Below are positions 47,515 to 58,584 of a stretch of DNA of 64,000 nt, piece after piece. The DNA is taken from positions 21,658,001 through 21,722,000 of the forward strand of contig JALMGJ010000012.1 in NCBI GenBank assembly GCA_023362775.1. Reading direction: 5' to 3'. The translations under genes were made by a program, and so were the position numbers. The notes beneath the pieces were generated by a model, which saw nothing but the letters and a program-made list of their open reading frames with translations, was not told where the DNA came from and searched no databases. This DNA is from Charina bottae (lineage: Eukaryota > Chordata > Lepidosauria > Squamata > Charinaidae). How positions within the stretch are numbered: the first letter of the stretch is position 1; each line of letters begins with the position of its first letter.

Positions 47515-49585
47515 TGACCGAACACAGGCTAGAGCTGCTATTAAGGCCTACCTTGTGGCAATAAGAGTGGCGAAACGTCAATATTTCTCCCCTCTTACTG
47601 CATCCGCAGAATGCCACCCAACGGCCCTGTTTAAGATCACCCGATCCCTTCTGGGGAAGAGGGGTCTAGAAACCCATCTACAGGGCTGGGCTGAGGAGTT
47701 TGCTGGGCATCTGGAGGATAAAATCGCTCAGATTCATTCCAAGTTGGATGCCAAGCATGTAGCAGGCTCTGAGGAGATGCCTAGGGAGTGGACTTGCCCA
47801 GTTATCTGGGAACAGTTTGATCCTGTTGGGCCTGAGGAAGTGGACAGGGTTCTCGGGTCTGTAAATGCCACCACTTGTCATTTAGATCCTTGTCCCTCCT
47901 GGCTGGTGAAAGCAGCTCAGGAGGTGATGTGTAGGTGGGTCCAGGCGATGGTGAATTCATCCTTGGGGGAGGGAGTGCTTCTGGCGGCCTTTAAAGAGGT
48001 GCTGGTGTGCCCCCTCCTCAAGAAACCATCACTGGATCCTACCGTCCTGGACAATTTTTGTCCAGTCTCCCACCTTCCCTTTTTAGGGAAGGTGGTTGAG
48101 AAAGTGGTGGTGTTGCAGCTCCAGAGGGTCCTGGATGAAACGGATTATCTGGACCTTTTCAGTCGGATATGGGATGGAAACAGCCTTGGTCGCACTTATG
48201 GATGATCTCTGGTGGGAGCAGGATGTGGGAAGTGCATCCCTCCTGGCTCTTCTTGACCTCTCAGTGGCTTTCGATACCATCGACCATGGTATTCTTTTGG
48301 GTCGGCTCAGGGAGTTGGGGGTGGGTGGTGTTGTTTTGCGCTGGTTCGCCTCCTTCCTCTGGGGCCGGTCCCAATCGGTGTTGATAGGGAGTGAGAGATC
48401 CGGCCCGTGGCCCCTCCTTTGTGGGGTGCCGCAGGGTTCGGTATTCTCTCCACTCCTTTTTAACATCTACATGAAACCGCTGGGTGAGATCATCCGTCGC
48501 CATGGGATGAGGTTTCATCAATATGCTGGTGATACTCAACTATACATCTCCATCCCGGGTGACGTAAGTGAGGCTGTGACCACCCTCTCTCAGTGCCTGG
48601 AGGCTGTGGGGGTCTGGATGGGGAACAACAGGCTTCAGCTGAACCCTGGTAAGACAGAGTGGCTGTGGGCTAGGGGTTCCCGGGTATCCAGGAACTTACC
48701 ACCTTTGGTTCTGGATGTGGTTGCACTACCCCAGACAGACCCGGTGCGGAACCTAGGGGTCCTCCTGGACTCATGACTCCTGCTAGAAGAGCAGGTGGCA
48801 GTCGTGGCCAGGGGAGCCTTTGCACAACTTCGTGTTGTGCACCAGCTACGCCTCTTCCTGGATCGGGAGTCCCTCCGGTCAGTCACTCATGCCCTGGTCA
48901 CCTCCCGTACAGACTACTGCAATGTGCTCTACGTGGGACTACACTTGAAGAGTATCCAGAAACTACAGCTGGCCCAGAATGCGGTCGCGTGAGCAGTCTT
49001 AGAAGCCCCAAGGAGGGCACATATAATACCATTGCTGCGCGAGCTGCATTGGGTACCAGTTTGCTTCCGGGTCCAACTCAAGGTGTTGGTTATCACCTTT
49101 AAAGCCCTACATAGCATGGGTCCAGGTTACCTGAGGAACTGCCTCATCCCCGTTACATCGACCCGTCCCACCCGGTCAGGCAGAGAGGGCACGTTACAGA
49201 CCCTGTCCATGAGGGACTGTCAATTGGCAGGGTCCAGGAAGAGGGCACCTGTCCCTGTTTGGAACAGCTTACTCCCAGAGGTAAGACAGGCCCCCACTCT
49301 CCCGGCCTTCCGGAAGGGGGTGAAGACATGTTTATGTCACCTTGCTTGGGATGGGAGGGGGGATAGCCATTCATGGGGGTGTCTGGCACCGTGATGGTGC
49401 CAAGGATAAGATCCTATTGCCATCTTGAATTTTATATTTTATATTTTATATTTTTCTATTTTTATACTTGTATTTATACTTGTATTTATATTATATTGTA
49501 GTGGTTTTACTGATCGTCATTTTATTATCTGTAAGCTGCCCAGAGTCGTTGTATATGAGATGGGTGGCAAAGAAATTAAATAATA
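47515..49585 (+). mobile_element. CR1/L2-type LINE, 5'-truncated
   Basis: Begins in the linker before the RT (RARAAIKAYLVAIRVAKRQYFS), continues through the RT and C-terminal domain, and ends with gtaagctgcccagagtcgtt, gagatgggtggcaaagaaat and an expanded A-rich tail. This is the coding version of the 3' ends found as fragments at 3.2, 8.1, 13.2, 31.3-32.1 and 60.5 kb. Confidence 0.9.
47522..49394 (+). pseudogene. L2-type LINE ORF2, frameshifted and catalytically dead
   Basis: RT blocks are recognisable: DPCPSWLVKAAQEVM, LKKPSLDPTVLDNFCPVSHL, LFLTSQ/LALLDLSVAFDTIDHG (motif A), GVPQGSVFSPLLFNIYMKPL (motif B), and the C-terminal VLRELHWVPVCFRVQLKVLV with FRKGVKTCLCHLAW. Motif C reads YAGD (48522-48533) in place of YADD, losing a catalytic aspartate. 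A frameshift near 48160-48180 switches from the 47555-48205 frame to the 48096-48776 frame. A TGA at about 48774 and a further stop near 48990 break the rest. Confidence 0.88.
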
Positions 49586-49830
49586 AAATAAAATAATAAA
49601 ATAAAATAAAATAAAAAGAATAAAATAAAATAAAATAAAAAAATAAAATAATAAAATAAAATAAAATAAAACAATAAAATAAAACAATAAATAAAATAAT
49701 AATAAAATAAAATAATAAAATAAAATAAAATAAAAAGAATAAAATAAAATAAAATAAAAAAATAATAAAATAAAAAAAATAAAAAAAAATAAAATAATAA
49801 ATAAAATAAAATAAAATAAAATAAATAAAG
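49580..49830. repeat. A-rich simple repeat, (AAATA)/(AAAAT)n mixture
   Basis: About 250 bp of aaataaaataaa units with local higher-order repetition (the block aaaataaaaagaataaaataaa recurs at about 49605 and 49730). It directly continues the L2 tail and evidently arose by expansion of that tail. The long minus-strand frames of F, L and Y codons are artefacts. Confidence 0.95.
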
Positions 49831-49915
49831 CACAATTCTGGGAAATGATTCATACCAGAACAAAACAAATTTTAAAAGTTAAATTACAATTTCAACAGGC
49901 AATATTTGTATTAAA

Positions 49916-50100
49916 TTTAAACTGGAAGACTGTGTTCTGGTCCTGCCTTAGGCATGAAGCCAACTGGGTGACTCTGGGCGAGCCACTGTCTCTCAGCGCT
50001 AGGAGGAAGGCAAGGGCAAACAAGTTATGGAAATGTTGCCAAGAAAACTGCAGAAAACTCCTGTAGCCAGGAGTCAAGACTGACTCAAAGGCACAAAAAA
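49916..50100 (+). mobile_element. CORE-SINE fragment
   Basis: ctgccttaggcatgaagcc, actgggtgactctgggcgag and ccactgtctctcagcgc match the core of the SINEs at 46 and 56 kb. The 3' end differs (ttgccaagaaaactgcagaa, ggagtcaagactgactcaaa, A-rich tail), so this is a related SINE with another LINE-type tail. Confidence 0.7.
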
Positions 50101-50106
50101 TAAAAT

Positions 50107-50820
50107 AAAACAAAACAAAACAGATCCCTTAAAGTATACTGAATTAGCTTTCTATATACTAACTGCTGCAAAGGTGTTATATACAGTACTTTTTTACTGG
50201 AAAAGTTATTTGATCCCCACATTGGAAGAATGGCTAAACAAGTTGTGGGGGTATACTTTGGTGTCTAGAATAACTTCATCTCTTAAAAGTAAATCTGATA
50301 AAGATTTTAATTGAAATTGGAAACCATTCCTAGACTACAAGTTAACATATGGATTTGTACCACACACAGCCCAAATTTAGTTTCTTTATGCTTAGAGTCT
50401 ATACTTCAATTTTACAGGATTTTCAAATCAGAATACACTTTTAGTAATATGGACAGAATTTATGTAGCTTCCAATCTAACTCAGTGATTTATTTATTTAT
50501 AATTTGATTTATGCCATTTTGATAATGGTTACTGATATTCATGCTTTAATGTTTAGAGTTTAATACCGATTTTTTTAGTCTTTAGAAATGATACAATAAA
50601 TTCAGTTACTCATAATTAACTAATGATATATTGGAAAACCAAACCCTTCATTACATTTGTAAATCCCTTATGTATTCATTTGTATTTTATTCATTTACTC
50701 CTTTTTCCTGTTCCTTTTTCTTGTTTGTTTATAAAGGATTTTTATATGTATAACCACTAGTGTATATTGTTGTTGTTATAGTTATTTGTTATATCTCACC
50801 AATAAACCTTTTAAATTTAT
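50107..50820 (+). mobile_element. L1-like LINE 3' remnant
   Basis: A frame reading LLTAAKVLYTVLFYWKSYL, IPTLEEWLNKLWG and NWKPFLDY resembles the L1 ORF2 C-terminus (compare ITAARLVYAQNW, WKPLTDY at 36.3 kb), with an internal TGA. It runs into an AT-rich 3' region ending caccaataaaccttttaaat. More diverged than the L1 end at 36 kb and apparently of another subfamily. Confidence 0.6.
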
Positions 50821-50939
50821 TATCCTCCATTCCACTTGTCTGAATGACACTCTGTCAGGATCGCTTGAATGCGAATCCTGCCAGTACTAACACGCATCAG
50901 GGACAAGCAACGAGATACGTGTCAGCTGTGGACAGAGCT

Positions 50940-51475
50940 TCAGTACTTGGGAGGAGCAATGGCAAATCTTGATAAAATAGTTAAGAGCAGAGACATCACA
51001 CTGACAACAAAGGTCCGCATAGTTAAAGCAATGGTATTCCCTGTAGTAACCTATGGCTGCGAGAGCTGGACCATAAGGAAGGCTGAGCGAAGGAAGATAG
51101 ATGCTTTTGAACTGTGGTGTTGGAGGAAAATTCTGAGAGTGCCTTGGACTGCAAGAAGATCAAACCAGTCCATACTCCAGAAAATAAAGCCAGACTGCTC
51201 ACTTGAGGGAATGATATTAAAGGCAAAACTGAAGTACTTTGGCCACATAATGAGAAGCCAGGATACCCTGGAGAAGAAGCTGATGGTAGGGAAAGTGGAA
51301 GGCAAAAGGAAGAGGGGCCGACCAAGGGCAAGATGGATGGATGATATTCTGGAGGTGACGGACTCAACCATGGGGGAGCTGGGGATGGTGACGGCCGACA
51401 GGAAGCTCTGGCGTGTGCTGGTCCATGAAGTCACGAAGAGTCGGAAGCGACTGAACGAATAAACAACAAAATATT
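50940..51475 (+). mobile_element. RTE/BovB-like LINE, 5'-truncated 3' end
   Basis: Codes for the last roughly 175 residues of ORF2 in one open frame (50961-51462): AMANLDKIVKSRDITLTTKV, VTYGCESWTIRKAERRKIDA, PWTARRSNQSILQKIKPDCS, GKVEGKRKRGRPRARWMDD, VHEVTKSRKRLNE and stop, then a cgaataaacaacaaaat tail. Belongs to the same subfamily as 1853-2190. The frame's earlier codons (from 50869) are flanking sequence or unrecognised. Contains no RT catalytic core. Confidence 0.85.
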
Positions 51476-51602
51476 ATATATATAATATATTATAAATATA
51501 AATATAAATATAAATATAAATATATATTTTATATATATATATATTTTATATATATATAGATATAGATATAGATATATAGATATAGATATATAGATATATA
51601 GA
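51476..51602. repeat. AT-rich microsatellite (TATAAA/GATATA)
   Basis: Interleaved tataaatataaa, ttttatatat and gatatagata units between the RTE tail and the SINE. Confidence 0.95.
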
Positions 51603-51914
51603 TGCACACATTTGTGCAGTCGTGTCCGACTCTAGGGGGCGGTGCTCATCTCCGCTTGTTAGCTGAAGAGCCAGCGTTGTCCGAAGACGCTTCCACGGTC
51701 ATGTGGCCGCATGACGCGCGCGGAACGCTGTTACCTACCCACCGAAGTGGTACCTATTCATCTACTTGCATTTGCATGCTTTCGAATTGCTAGGTTGGCA
51801 AGAGCTGGAGCTAGTGCGGGAGCTCACTCCACACGCAGGACTAGGGATTCGAACCTCCGAACTTGCGATCTTCCGATCGACAAGCCTGGCGTCTTACCCG
51901 CTGAGCCACCACGC
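51603..51914 (-). mobile_element. tRNA-derived SINE (Sauria-type)
   Basis: Reverse orientation: gtgcagtcgtgtccgactct, cggtgctcatctccgcttg, body with cacttccgaagtgg-type core, and head ending ctgagccaccacgc. Closest in sequence to the copy at 23.1 kb. Both sides are simple repeats, so no TSD can be defined. Confidence 0.9.
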
Positions 51915-52010
51915 ATACATACATACACACACACACACACATACATACATACATATATATATATACAAACACACATACATACATATATATATATACACAC
52001 ACACATACAT

Positions 52011-52073
<63 letters not shown>

Positions 52074-52215
52074 ACACACACACACATACATACAGTATAT
52101 ACACACATACATACATATATGTATACATATATGTATGCGCATATACAATATATATTGTATATAAATAATGTATATATATATAATATAATAAAATAATATA
52201 ACATAAAATATATAA
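51915..52215. repeat. (CA)n/(TA)n/(CATA)n microsatellite complex
   Basis: About 300 bp of alternating acacac, atacat and tatata tracts starting exactly at the SINE head. All the long frames here (I/Y/T/H- or V/C/Y-rich) are microsatellite translation. Confidence 0.95.
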
Positions 52216-52249
52216 TATCCCTCTTAAGAATATTTAAAAAAAGAAAATC

Positions 52250-52975
52250 AATGCGGGCACTGACTCTATCGCGGGGCAGGGGGGCAAGGCCGCGGTGCTT
52301 ACCCACGTGGCGCTTCCAAGGACCGGGAAGGCAGCAACAGGGCTCTGGGCAGGAACCAGCTGTAAGGGAAAGGCTGGACAGGCTTCCTGAACAGATTCTG
52401 TGGTGGCGGCAGGACACGGGGCAGGAACCGGCGGCAAGGCCGCTGACCCTTTATATCTTTGAATTTCACGTCTCTCCGCCCTCCTTTGCCGTGCGCTAAT
52501 TGGTGGAGGGGCTTCTTCCGGGCTGCCTCCAATCGGCAGCTCCGGCTCGGATTCCCCTTTCGCGCCATGCCATCCTCTTCCGTAGTCTGGCATGGCGGTG
52601 GGGACAGGAGGCTCATTCCGGACTGGGCCGGGCCGCATTGCTAGCTGTTCAGGGCCACATGCGGCCCGGGGGCCACGGGTTGGACACCCCTGCTCAAGAC
52701 TGTTAGAGACTGTCTTTTCCAGCTTCAAGGCTGTGCACCTGCAAGAGGCAGTGAGGTGGGGCTGGCTGCGGAGTGGGAACTGAAGAGTGGGCTGGCACTT
52801 TGGGGGCAGGGGAGATTTCAACTTTTAGGCTTTTGGCGGGAATCCTCATTCGGGTCTTTGAAAATGCTTTGAGTTACAGATATCCTTAATAAAGCTTATT
52901 CTGCAATTCTAATGAACTGCATCGAGAAGTGTATATTGGGGATTTGAATTCAGGGTCATCACACACTCTCTGCAC
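52250..52975. mobile_element. GC-rich composite; right end of a hAT element plus LTR-like 3' part
   Basis: Much more GC- and CpG-rich than its surroundings. Reading leftward from 52692, CAGGGGTGTCCAACCCGTGG and gggccgcatgtggccc look like a hAT terminus; a candidate opposite end (caggggggcaagg) lies at 52277, but no 8-bp duplication was found. To the right, tatccttaataaagcttatt and a TCATCACA end (about 52968) look like the last part of an LTR with a polyadenylation signal. Neither piece can be bounded properly. Confidence 0.4.
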
Positions 52976-54401
52976 GGACTCCAAAATGTTTTGACTACCT
53001 CTTGATGCTGCCAAGAACTCTTACCTATAGAATCCTGACCCTCTCTGACCTATGGAAACATGCTACAGGTTACATCTTAGTAGATGGACTTGCCTTCTAG
53101 CTGGGATGCAGCCAGAACACTTTTCTAGCCTTTCCTGCTCCTGGACAAGTTCTCGACACTTTAATTTCTCACTTCAGTAACTGGTGGGGCTATAGCCAAT
53201 AACACCACCAGGATGTTAATTATTTAACTTGATGAATATGCCTACCTAGGCTGGGAAAAAGGTACACAAAGCATTCCCCTAGGGATGGAAGGGGGCTTGT
53301 GACTTACCCCAATGTGTGTCTGGTATGGGAGCTAACTTCTGGATATATCCTCAATACGGGAAGTTTCTCATACTGAGCCTTTCAAATGACATCTATTCTG
53401 ACAACTCCTAACACTGAGTTTCACACTCTTGTCTTGAGTTCTCTTCCCAGATCTGGGGATGGTACAGAATCAACAAGGCTTATACATTATTTCCACATTT
53501 CAGCTGAATTGGAGATGGCTGTTATCATCGTCACTCAAAATTCATTTTGGTTCATGTGGTTTTGCAAAAACGTAAGTCTTTAGATCCGTTCACTGCCACC
53601 CAAGGGGGAACTTTGCACCCCGCTGGAAAATGCATGCGACTTTTATGTCAACAATATTGAACAGAAGGCTCCAATCATTACAGCGCCATCTCAGAAAGCA
53701 AATACCATCAGTTCCTGAGACTGGACTTGGTTAACTTCCCAAACTACCTTATTTTGGCACACGAGGAACACAATTCTTACAAGGAGCCCTAATAATTATT
53801 CATATACTACTTGGTAGGCATTTAGGTATTCAAGTTGGACACTGTGTCTGGGTAAGATGCTGTAAGGAAACAAAGCATGGGATTTCAAAACAAGAGTTTT
53901 AAAATGAGTGGACAAGAAATCAAAGTACAAGGGCTTTCATGAATGGAGAGTCTGGACATGCAGAGCACTCCAAAGGGGGGAATGAAGGAGAAAGTGCTGT
54001 TAGCTAGGCTAAGTAGACTACTCCTCTCACCTTTCCTGGGCTCCTAAGAGAAGCAATAAAAATGCCAGTACAGCCCTAGAAATGCTTAGAAGGCAAAGGA
54101 ATGTTGGTAACGAGAAGGGATACCTGAAGGTGAGGAAAGCTATGGGAAGAAGGCCAAGATGACACTTAGAACTGACACGGTAAACAGTAATATTTATTCT
54201 AAAACACACAGCCTTTGTTTTCTCACAGACCATTGTCTTTTGAGTCCCATCTTTATCATCTCACTACCTCTGACCTCATGGATTACATGTATAGTTTGAC
54301 TTGTATAAGGGGGTCACAACCCCACCCCTTTTTACGTCTGTTGTTGCAACATCCAGGACTGAAATAAACAGAATTTGTGATCCAATTGAGGGGTATTACT
54401 T
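52976..54401. other. WDR7 intron segment
   Basis: Non-coding; no element recognised. Confidence 0.5.
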
Positions 54402-54926
54402 CTTGAAAGATTCCATCAACGCTGCCTCCGAAAAATTCTGAAAATTACTTGGGAAGATAGGCGGACTAATGTTAGCGTATTAGAAGAAGCGAAAACCACC
54501 AGCATTGAAACAATGATCATCCAACATCAACTTCGCTGGACCGGTCATGTTGTTCGAATGCCTGACCATCGTCTTCCAAAGCAGCTACTTTACTCCCAAC
54601 TTAAGAATGGAAAACGGAATATTGGTGGACAGCAAAAGAGATTCAAAGATACTCTCAAAGCTAATTTAAAAAAATGTAATATCAGCATTGAGAACTGGGA
54701 AGCCCTAACTCATGAGCGTTTCAATTGGAGGTCATCCTTTATTAATGGCGCCATGGACTTTGAAGAAGCACGAGTACAGGGCGAAAGGGAGAAGAGAGCT
54801 AAAAGGAAGGCACGTCAGGCAAACCCTCATCATGACCGTCTCCCACCCGGAAACCTATGCCCTCATTGTGGGAGGTTGTGCGGATCCAGAATTGGCCTTT
54901 ATAGCCACTTACGGATCCACCGTTAA
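54402..54926 (+). pseudogene. RTE-like LINE ORF2 C-terminus with C2H2-type finger
   Basis: Open frame from about LERFHQRCLRKILKITWED through HQLRWTGHVVRMPDHRLPKQ, LLYSQLKNGKRNIGGQQKRF and KDTLKANLKKCNISIENWE, ending in CPHCGRLCGSRIGLYSHLRI followed by HR and stop. These are the standard C-terminal blocks of many animal non-LTR ORF2 proteins, with a terminal CxxC...HxxxH finger. No RT core remains, so this is a 5'-truncated retrotransposon end, not a host zinc-finger gene. The precise clade is uncertain, and it is distinct from the BovB copies. Confidence 0.8.
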
Positions 54927-54930
54927 AATT

Positions 54931-55732
54931 TTACCTTTGGAAGACAATCTTACTCGGCTACGAGTGATCGCCAATGACAATGATGATTCTGGTCCCTGTT
55001 ATTAAGCAAACTCATAAAGGAGACAATTCTCTTGCAGGCATCTTTGAGATCAGCTACTGTAGGTGCTGTAGTAACCCTTATTTAAGTCAGTACAATACTA
55101 CACATCACAGCAGCAATACATGCATACCGTGCTGGCATGGTTCTTTTCCTCATACTTTCATACGGCACTAGCTTAACTCTGGAGTCCATCACATACAGGC
55201 TGCTGTTCCTCCTCAGGATTTGATCTTTTCTTTTTGTCCGTAATCTAGTCAGTTGATGCTACCTGGCCTAACATGTCTTTAGTTGTCAGAACATTAATAC
55301 AGAGCTGAAATGTACCCACTCTGCCAGTTATGAAGCTGGGTAGAATACAAACAGGGAAAACAAAACAATATCCAAACTTACTTATTACCATGTTCACCTT
55401 CCTGCTGTCACTGAGCACTGCTCTCTAGAGTGCTTCAAACTCAGAGGAAACCAAATGTTGAGAAACGCACAGGGCTTCCTACTCTTGCCCTCATCCTGTC
55501 CTGAGCTGATGATGGGGAACACATGAAGGGATACAATAGCCAGGATTATACAAACTGACACCCCCCCCATGGATTATGCTGTTTAATATCCTTTAGGTAA
55601 CTTTTCTGGGGCAGACTCTTGTTTGGCTGAATGCCAAGAGATGACAGCCTCAATGTAGGACAAAACTGATACCTGTTGTAAAAACTGCTTACTACCAATT
55701 TTGGTACTCACATGTTCATATTGTGATCCTAC
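54931..55732. other. WDR7 intron segment
   Basis: Directly downstream of WDR7 exon 55815-55733 in gene orientation (donor gtaggatc at 55732-55725). No other feature. Confidence 0.55.
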
Positions 55733-55815
55733 CTGCAGATGGCTGGAAAGCATTCCTGCAGTCCCTTCTTCTTGACTAATGAGCCTTCAAGACAATACAT
55801 GATGATGTCCATTAC
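55733..55815 (-). CDS. WDR7: WDR7 coding exon
   Basis: 83 bp between acceptor ttatccatag and donor gtaggatc on the minus strand. It reads VMDIIMYCLEGSLVKKKG and LQECFPAIC, then two bases (AG) of an arginine codon completed by exon 33339-33240. It continues directly from DVVDLLVE of the preceding exon. This alpha-helical part precedes the last WD40 repeats. The following intron is about 22.4 kb and houses the Penelope dimer and about a dozen other repeats. Confidence 0.92.
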
Positions 55816-56018
55816 CTATGGATAACAACAACAAATTATTGTTGAAAATAATTAAATCCTTATAACAGTATTTTGTAATCTTACTTTGAGGAGCCATACT
55901 AAAACATAGGAAAGAAAATTTCAACTATAATTATTTATTATATATACAGCAGGGACACTGTTACTTAAATAACAGTAGTAGCAATATAATTCAATACACA
56001 CACACACACATAATTTTC

Positions 56019-56240
56019 TATCCCTTTATTATTTTTATACATAACTCAAGGCGGCGAACACACCTAATACTCCTTCCTCCTCCTATGTTCCCCACAACAG
56101 CAACCCTGTGACGTGAGTTGGGCTGAGTGTGTGTGACTGGCCCAAGGTCACCCAGCCGGCTTCCATGCCTAAGGCGGGACTAGAACTCACAGTCTCCTGC
56201 TTTTTAGCCTGTTGCCTTAACCACTAGACCAAACTGGCTC
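56019..56240 (-). mobile_element. CORE-type SINE, full-length
   Basis: In sense: tRNA-like head gagccagtttggtctagtgg and ttctagtcccgcc (A- and B-box-like), core agccggctgggtgaccttgg, and 3' end cgccttgagttatgtataaa...aataaaggga. It serves as the uninterrupted reference for the Penelope-split copy at 40116/46041. Confidence 0.8.
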
Positions 56241-56910
56241 ATATCATTTGTAAACTGCTCAAATCATTTTCAGGAAGGTATTTCAGGATTGTTGCAGAAG
56301 CTATCATTCTGAATCCCAAGATGGCTGTCCAATCTCTCCTTGGACAGCTTCAATGAAGGGGAGTACCTTTCTGGTAATTGGTCCATTGTCAAATCTGGCC
56401 TTCCTTTTAGAAAGTTTTTCCTATCATTCAGCCCGAATCTAACTTCCGTAACTTAACAAGCCTTCAGGTTCTTGAAGAGTGATAGCATATCCCCATTCAG
56501 TTGTCTTTTCTCAAGCTAAACATACCCTGTTCCCTCAAGTCTCTTGTCATAAGACTTAGTTTCCAGGATCCATATCATCCTTGTCCTTTTCTGAATCTGT
56601 TCCACTTTGTCTGAATCTTTCTCAAAATATGATGCCCAGAACATATATAGTACTCAAAGTGGGGACTGACCAATACAGAATACAATGGAACTATTTCTTC
56701 CTATGATTTGAAAACTATTGCTACCATGCAGCCTGAATTGCCTTTGCCTTGTGAACAATCATGTCACACTGCTGATTCATATTTAGCTTGTGATCAACTA
56801 TACTTTTTTCTCACATACTGTTATCAATCCCCTTTCCTATTAATATGTATTTGATTTATTTTTCCTAGATGATGGACTTTGCAGTTGTCTCTATCAAATT
56901 TCATTGTGTT

Positions 56911-57402
56911 TATTTATTTTATTTATTTATTATCATATTTATACCCCGCCTATCCCCTCCCTCTCGGAGGACTCTAGGCGGCTTACAATATTGCGAATTC
57001 ATATATTATACATACATTTCATATACTACCGCGCGCTAAGGGGGAGGGGTAAGGGAACCGACACTTCTTCCGTAGGTATTGGACTACATGTCCCAGAATA
57101 CCTCGCTTCCGAGTCGGCTGCTGACGTCCTGAATGTTGTCGATCGGGTTCCGTCGTCCTCTGCCGCCATTCACGGGATCTTCCTTCGCTCCGAGGCGACC
57201 CCCGATAGGACGCCGGCAAATTCACCCACTTTAACGTGGTACCCATTTATCTACTCGCATTTAGCTTTTGAACTGCTGGGTTGACAGGAGCTGGGGCAAG
57301 TGACGAGAGCTCACTTCGCCACGTGGGGACTTGAACTGCCGACCATCGGATCAGGCAGTCTTACAGCTCAGCGGTTTAACCTGCTGTGCTACCACGCCCC
57401 TG
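56911..57402 (-). mobile_element. Composite SINE: tRNA head, CpG-rich middle, L2-type tail
   Basis: About 492 bp flanked by ttgtgtt at 56904-56910 and 57403-57409. In sense: head caggggcgtggtagcacagc with ggttaaaccg and B-box-like ggcagttcaagtcc; a middle with gtgaatggcggcagaggacg and gggacatgtagtccaatacc; and a 3' end gtaagccgcctagagtcctc...ggcggggtataaa with (AAAT)n at the left edge. The 3' end matches the L2-type LINEs in the window, implying L2-driven mobilisation. Confidence 0.7.
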
Positions 57403-57855
57403 TTGTGTTGCTTTTAGTCTTCTTCTCTAACCTAGAAACATCACTGTATAGGTAGCTACCCAATCTAGTTTTGTACCATCAGCTAAGAATTCCAGATTTT
57501 GCACAAGCTTTCTGGTATTTCGAATCTCTAGATAGGGAAATGTTGAGTTAACCCTCTCCCCCAGTAAGCTGTTTGAGTAAGATGTACACCTCATGGTAAA
57601 CTGACTAGATCAGTTACCTGGGCTAGGATGTTTACAGGACACACTAACTTCCTTCCCATGACGCAGTTAAGTGTGTTCTGGGAATACCAGCTTTGAGAAT
57701 AGTTTTACACCCACCTATTTGATATCTCTTTTGGCCCCCCCTTAACTAATTTGCTGATGGCAGCAAATTTAACTAATTTGCTGATGCTGTGTGGCACTTT
57801 GCCAGATGCTCTGGTGAAATCAAGATATATACTGTCTGCAGCATTCCCACAATCT

Positions 57856-57987
57856 ATTAAGAAAGTTTTTCAATCAAATGTTTTAAAAACAATATTAGTC
57901 TAACAAGACTTGCTCATACAAATTAAGAAAGTTTTTCAATCAAATGTTTTAAAAACAATATTAGTCTAACAAGACTTGCTCATACAA
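57856..57987. repeat. Perfect 66-bp tandem duplication
   Basis: 57856-57921 (attaagaaagtttttcaatc...cttgctcatacaa) is repeated without change at 57922-57987, within the old CR1 remnant. Perfect identity in an otherwise decayed sequence shows a recent duplication (or an assembly artefact). Confidence 0.95.
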
Positions 57988-58141
57988 ATTAATGATGACC
58001 TTTTGTAATTACTTAAATCATTTAATGTCTTGAAATGATTTGCAATGACTGAACTGTTGTACCAACAGGTGGGCCAATGAAAAGGCATTTATCTTCTTCA
58101 AAACAGGATAAACTCAAAAATAAATACTGTTATTAACATCA

Positions 58142-58315
<174 letters not shown>

Positions 58316-58469
58316 CTACAAAAACAAGAGTATTTAGGAGTACTTGCAAATATTTTCTATTAAAATTTAATGGGTTCAAAATCATGAATAGAATTGATGA
58401 TGAATTAGGGCTCCGTTTATTCCTCTGTTTTTGGTATGTATACATAGCCCAGCTATAAGTATACATAGC

Positions 58470-58584
58470 CCAGTTTGTCTATGAAGGTTCTCAGTCATCC
58501 AGGTGGAACAGTCTGTGGCTTGAATCATGTCAACTGGATTTCTATTTTCTTAGTGGAAACGTTTCACTCCTTATCCAAGGAGCT
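58470..58584 (-). mobile_element. Penelope-like 3'-terminal fragment, 5'-truncated at the ribozyme-like motif
   Basis: In sense it starts agctccttggataaggagtg, runs through gaaacgtttccactaag and tgattcaagccacagactgt, and ends accttcatagac, the 3' end of the pseudo-LTR. It is the same family as the 40-46 kb dimer but several percent diverged. The 5' end falls immediately after the position of the CTGAAGA core, and the next base belongs to the LINE on the opposite strand. Confidence 0.85.

Larger units (their letters stand above)
56275..58050 (-). mobile_element. Old CR1/L3-type LINE remnant
   Basis: The plus strand reads the antisense of CR1/L3 3' coding sequence: atctctccttggacagcttc, agaaagtttttcctatcatt, tcaagctaaacataccctgt, gatgcccagaacatatatag, gattcatatttagcttgtga and ctggtgaaatcaagatatat. 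In sense these correspond to the C-terminal RT blocks of CR1-type ORF2. Many substitutions and indels leave no open frame. The composite SINE at 56911-57402 and a 66-bp duplication are secondary changes. Confidence 0.75.

Noticed and set aside
49491..49868. F/Y/L-rich frame that looks like membrane segments
   Set aside because: Antisense of the A-rich LINE tail; low-complexity artefact.
51711..52196. Long I/Y/T/H-rich and V/C/Y-rich frames on both strands
   Set aside because: Translation of a SINE plus (CA)n/(TA)n microsatellites.
54841..54926. Host C2H2 zinc-finger gene
   Set aside because: The finger (CPHCGRLCGSRIGLYSHLRI) is the terminal motif of a non-LTR ORF2 remnant continuous with LINE blocks upstream.
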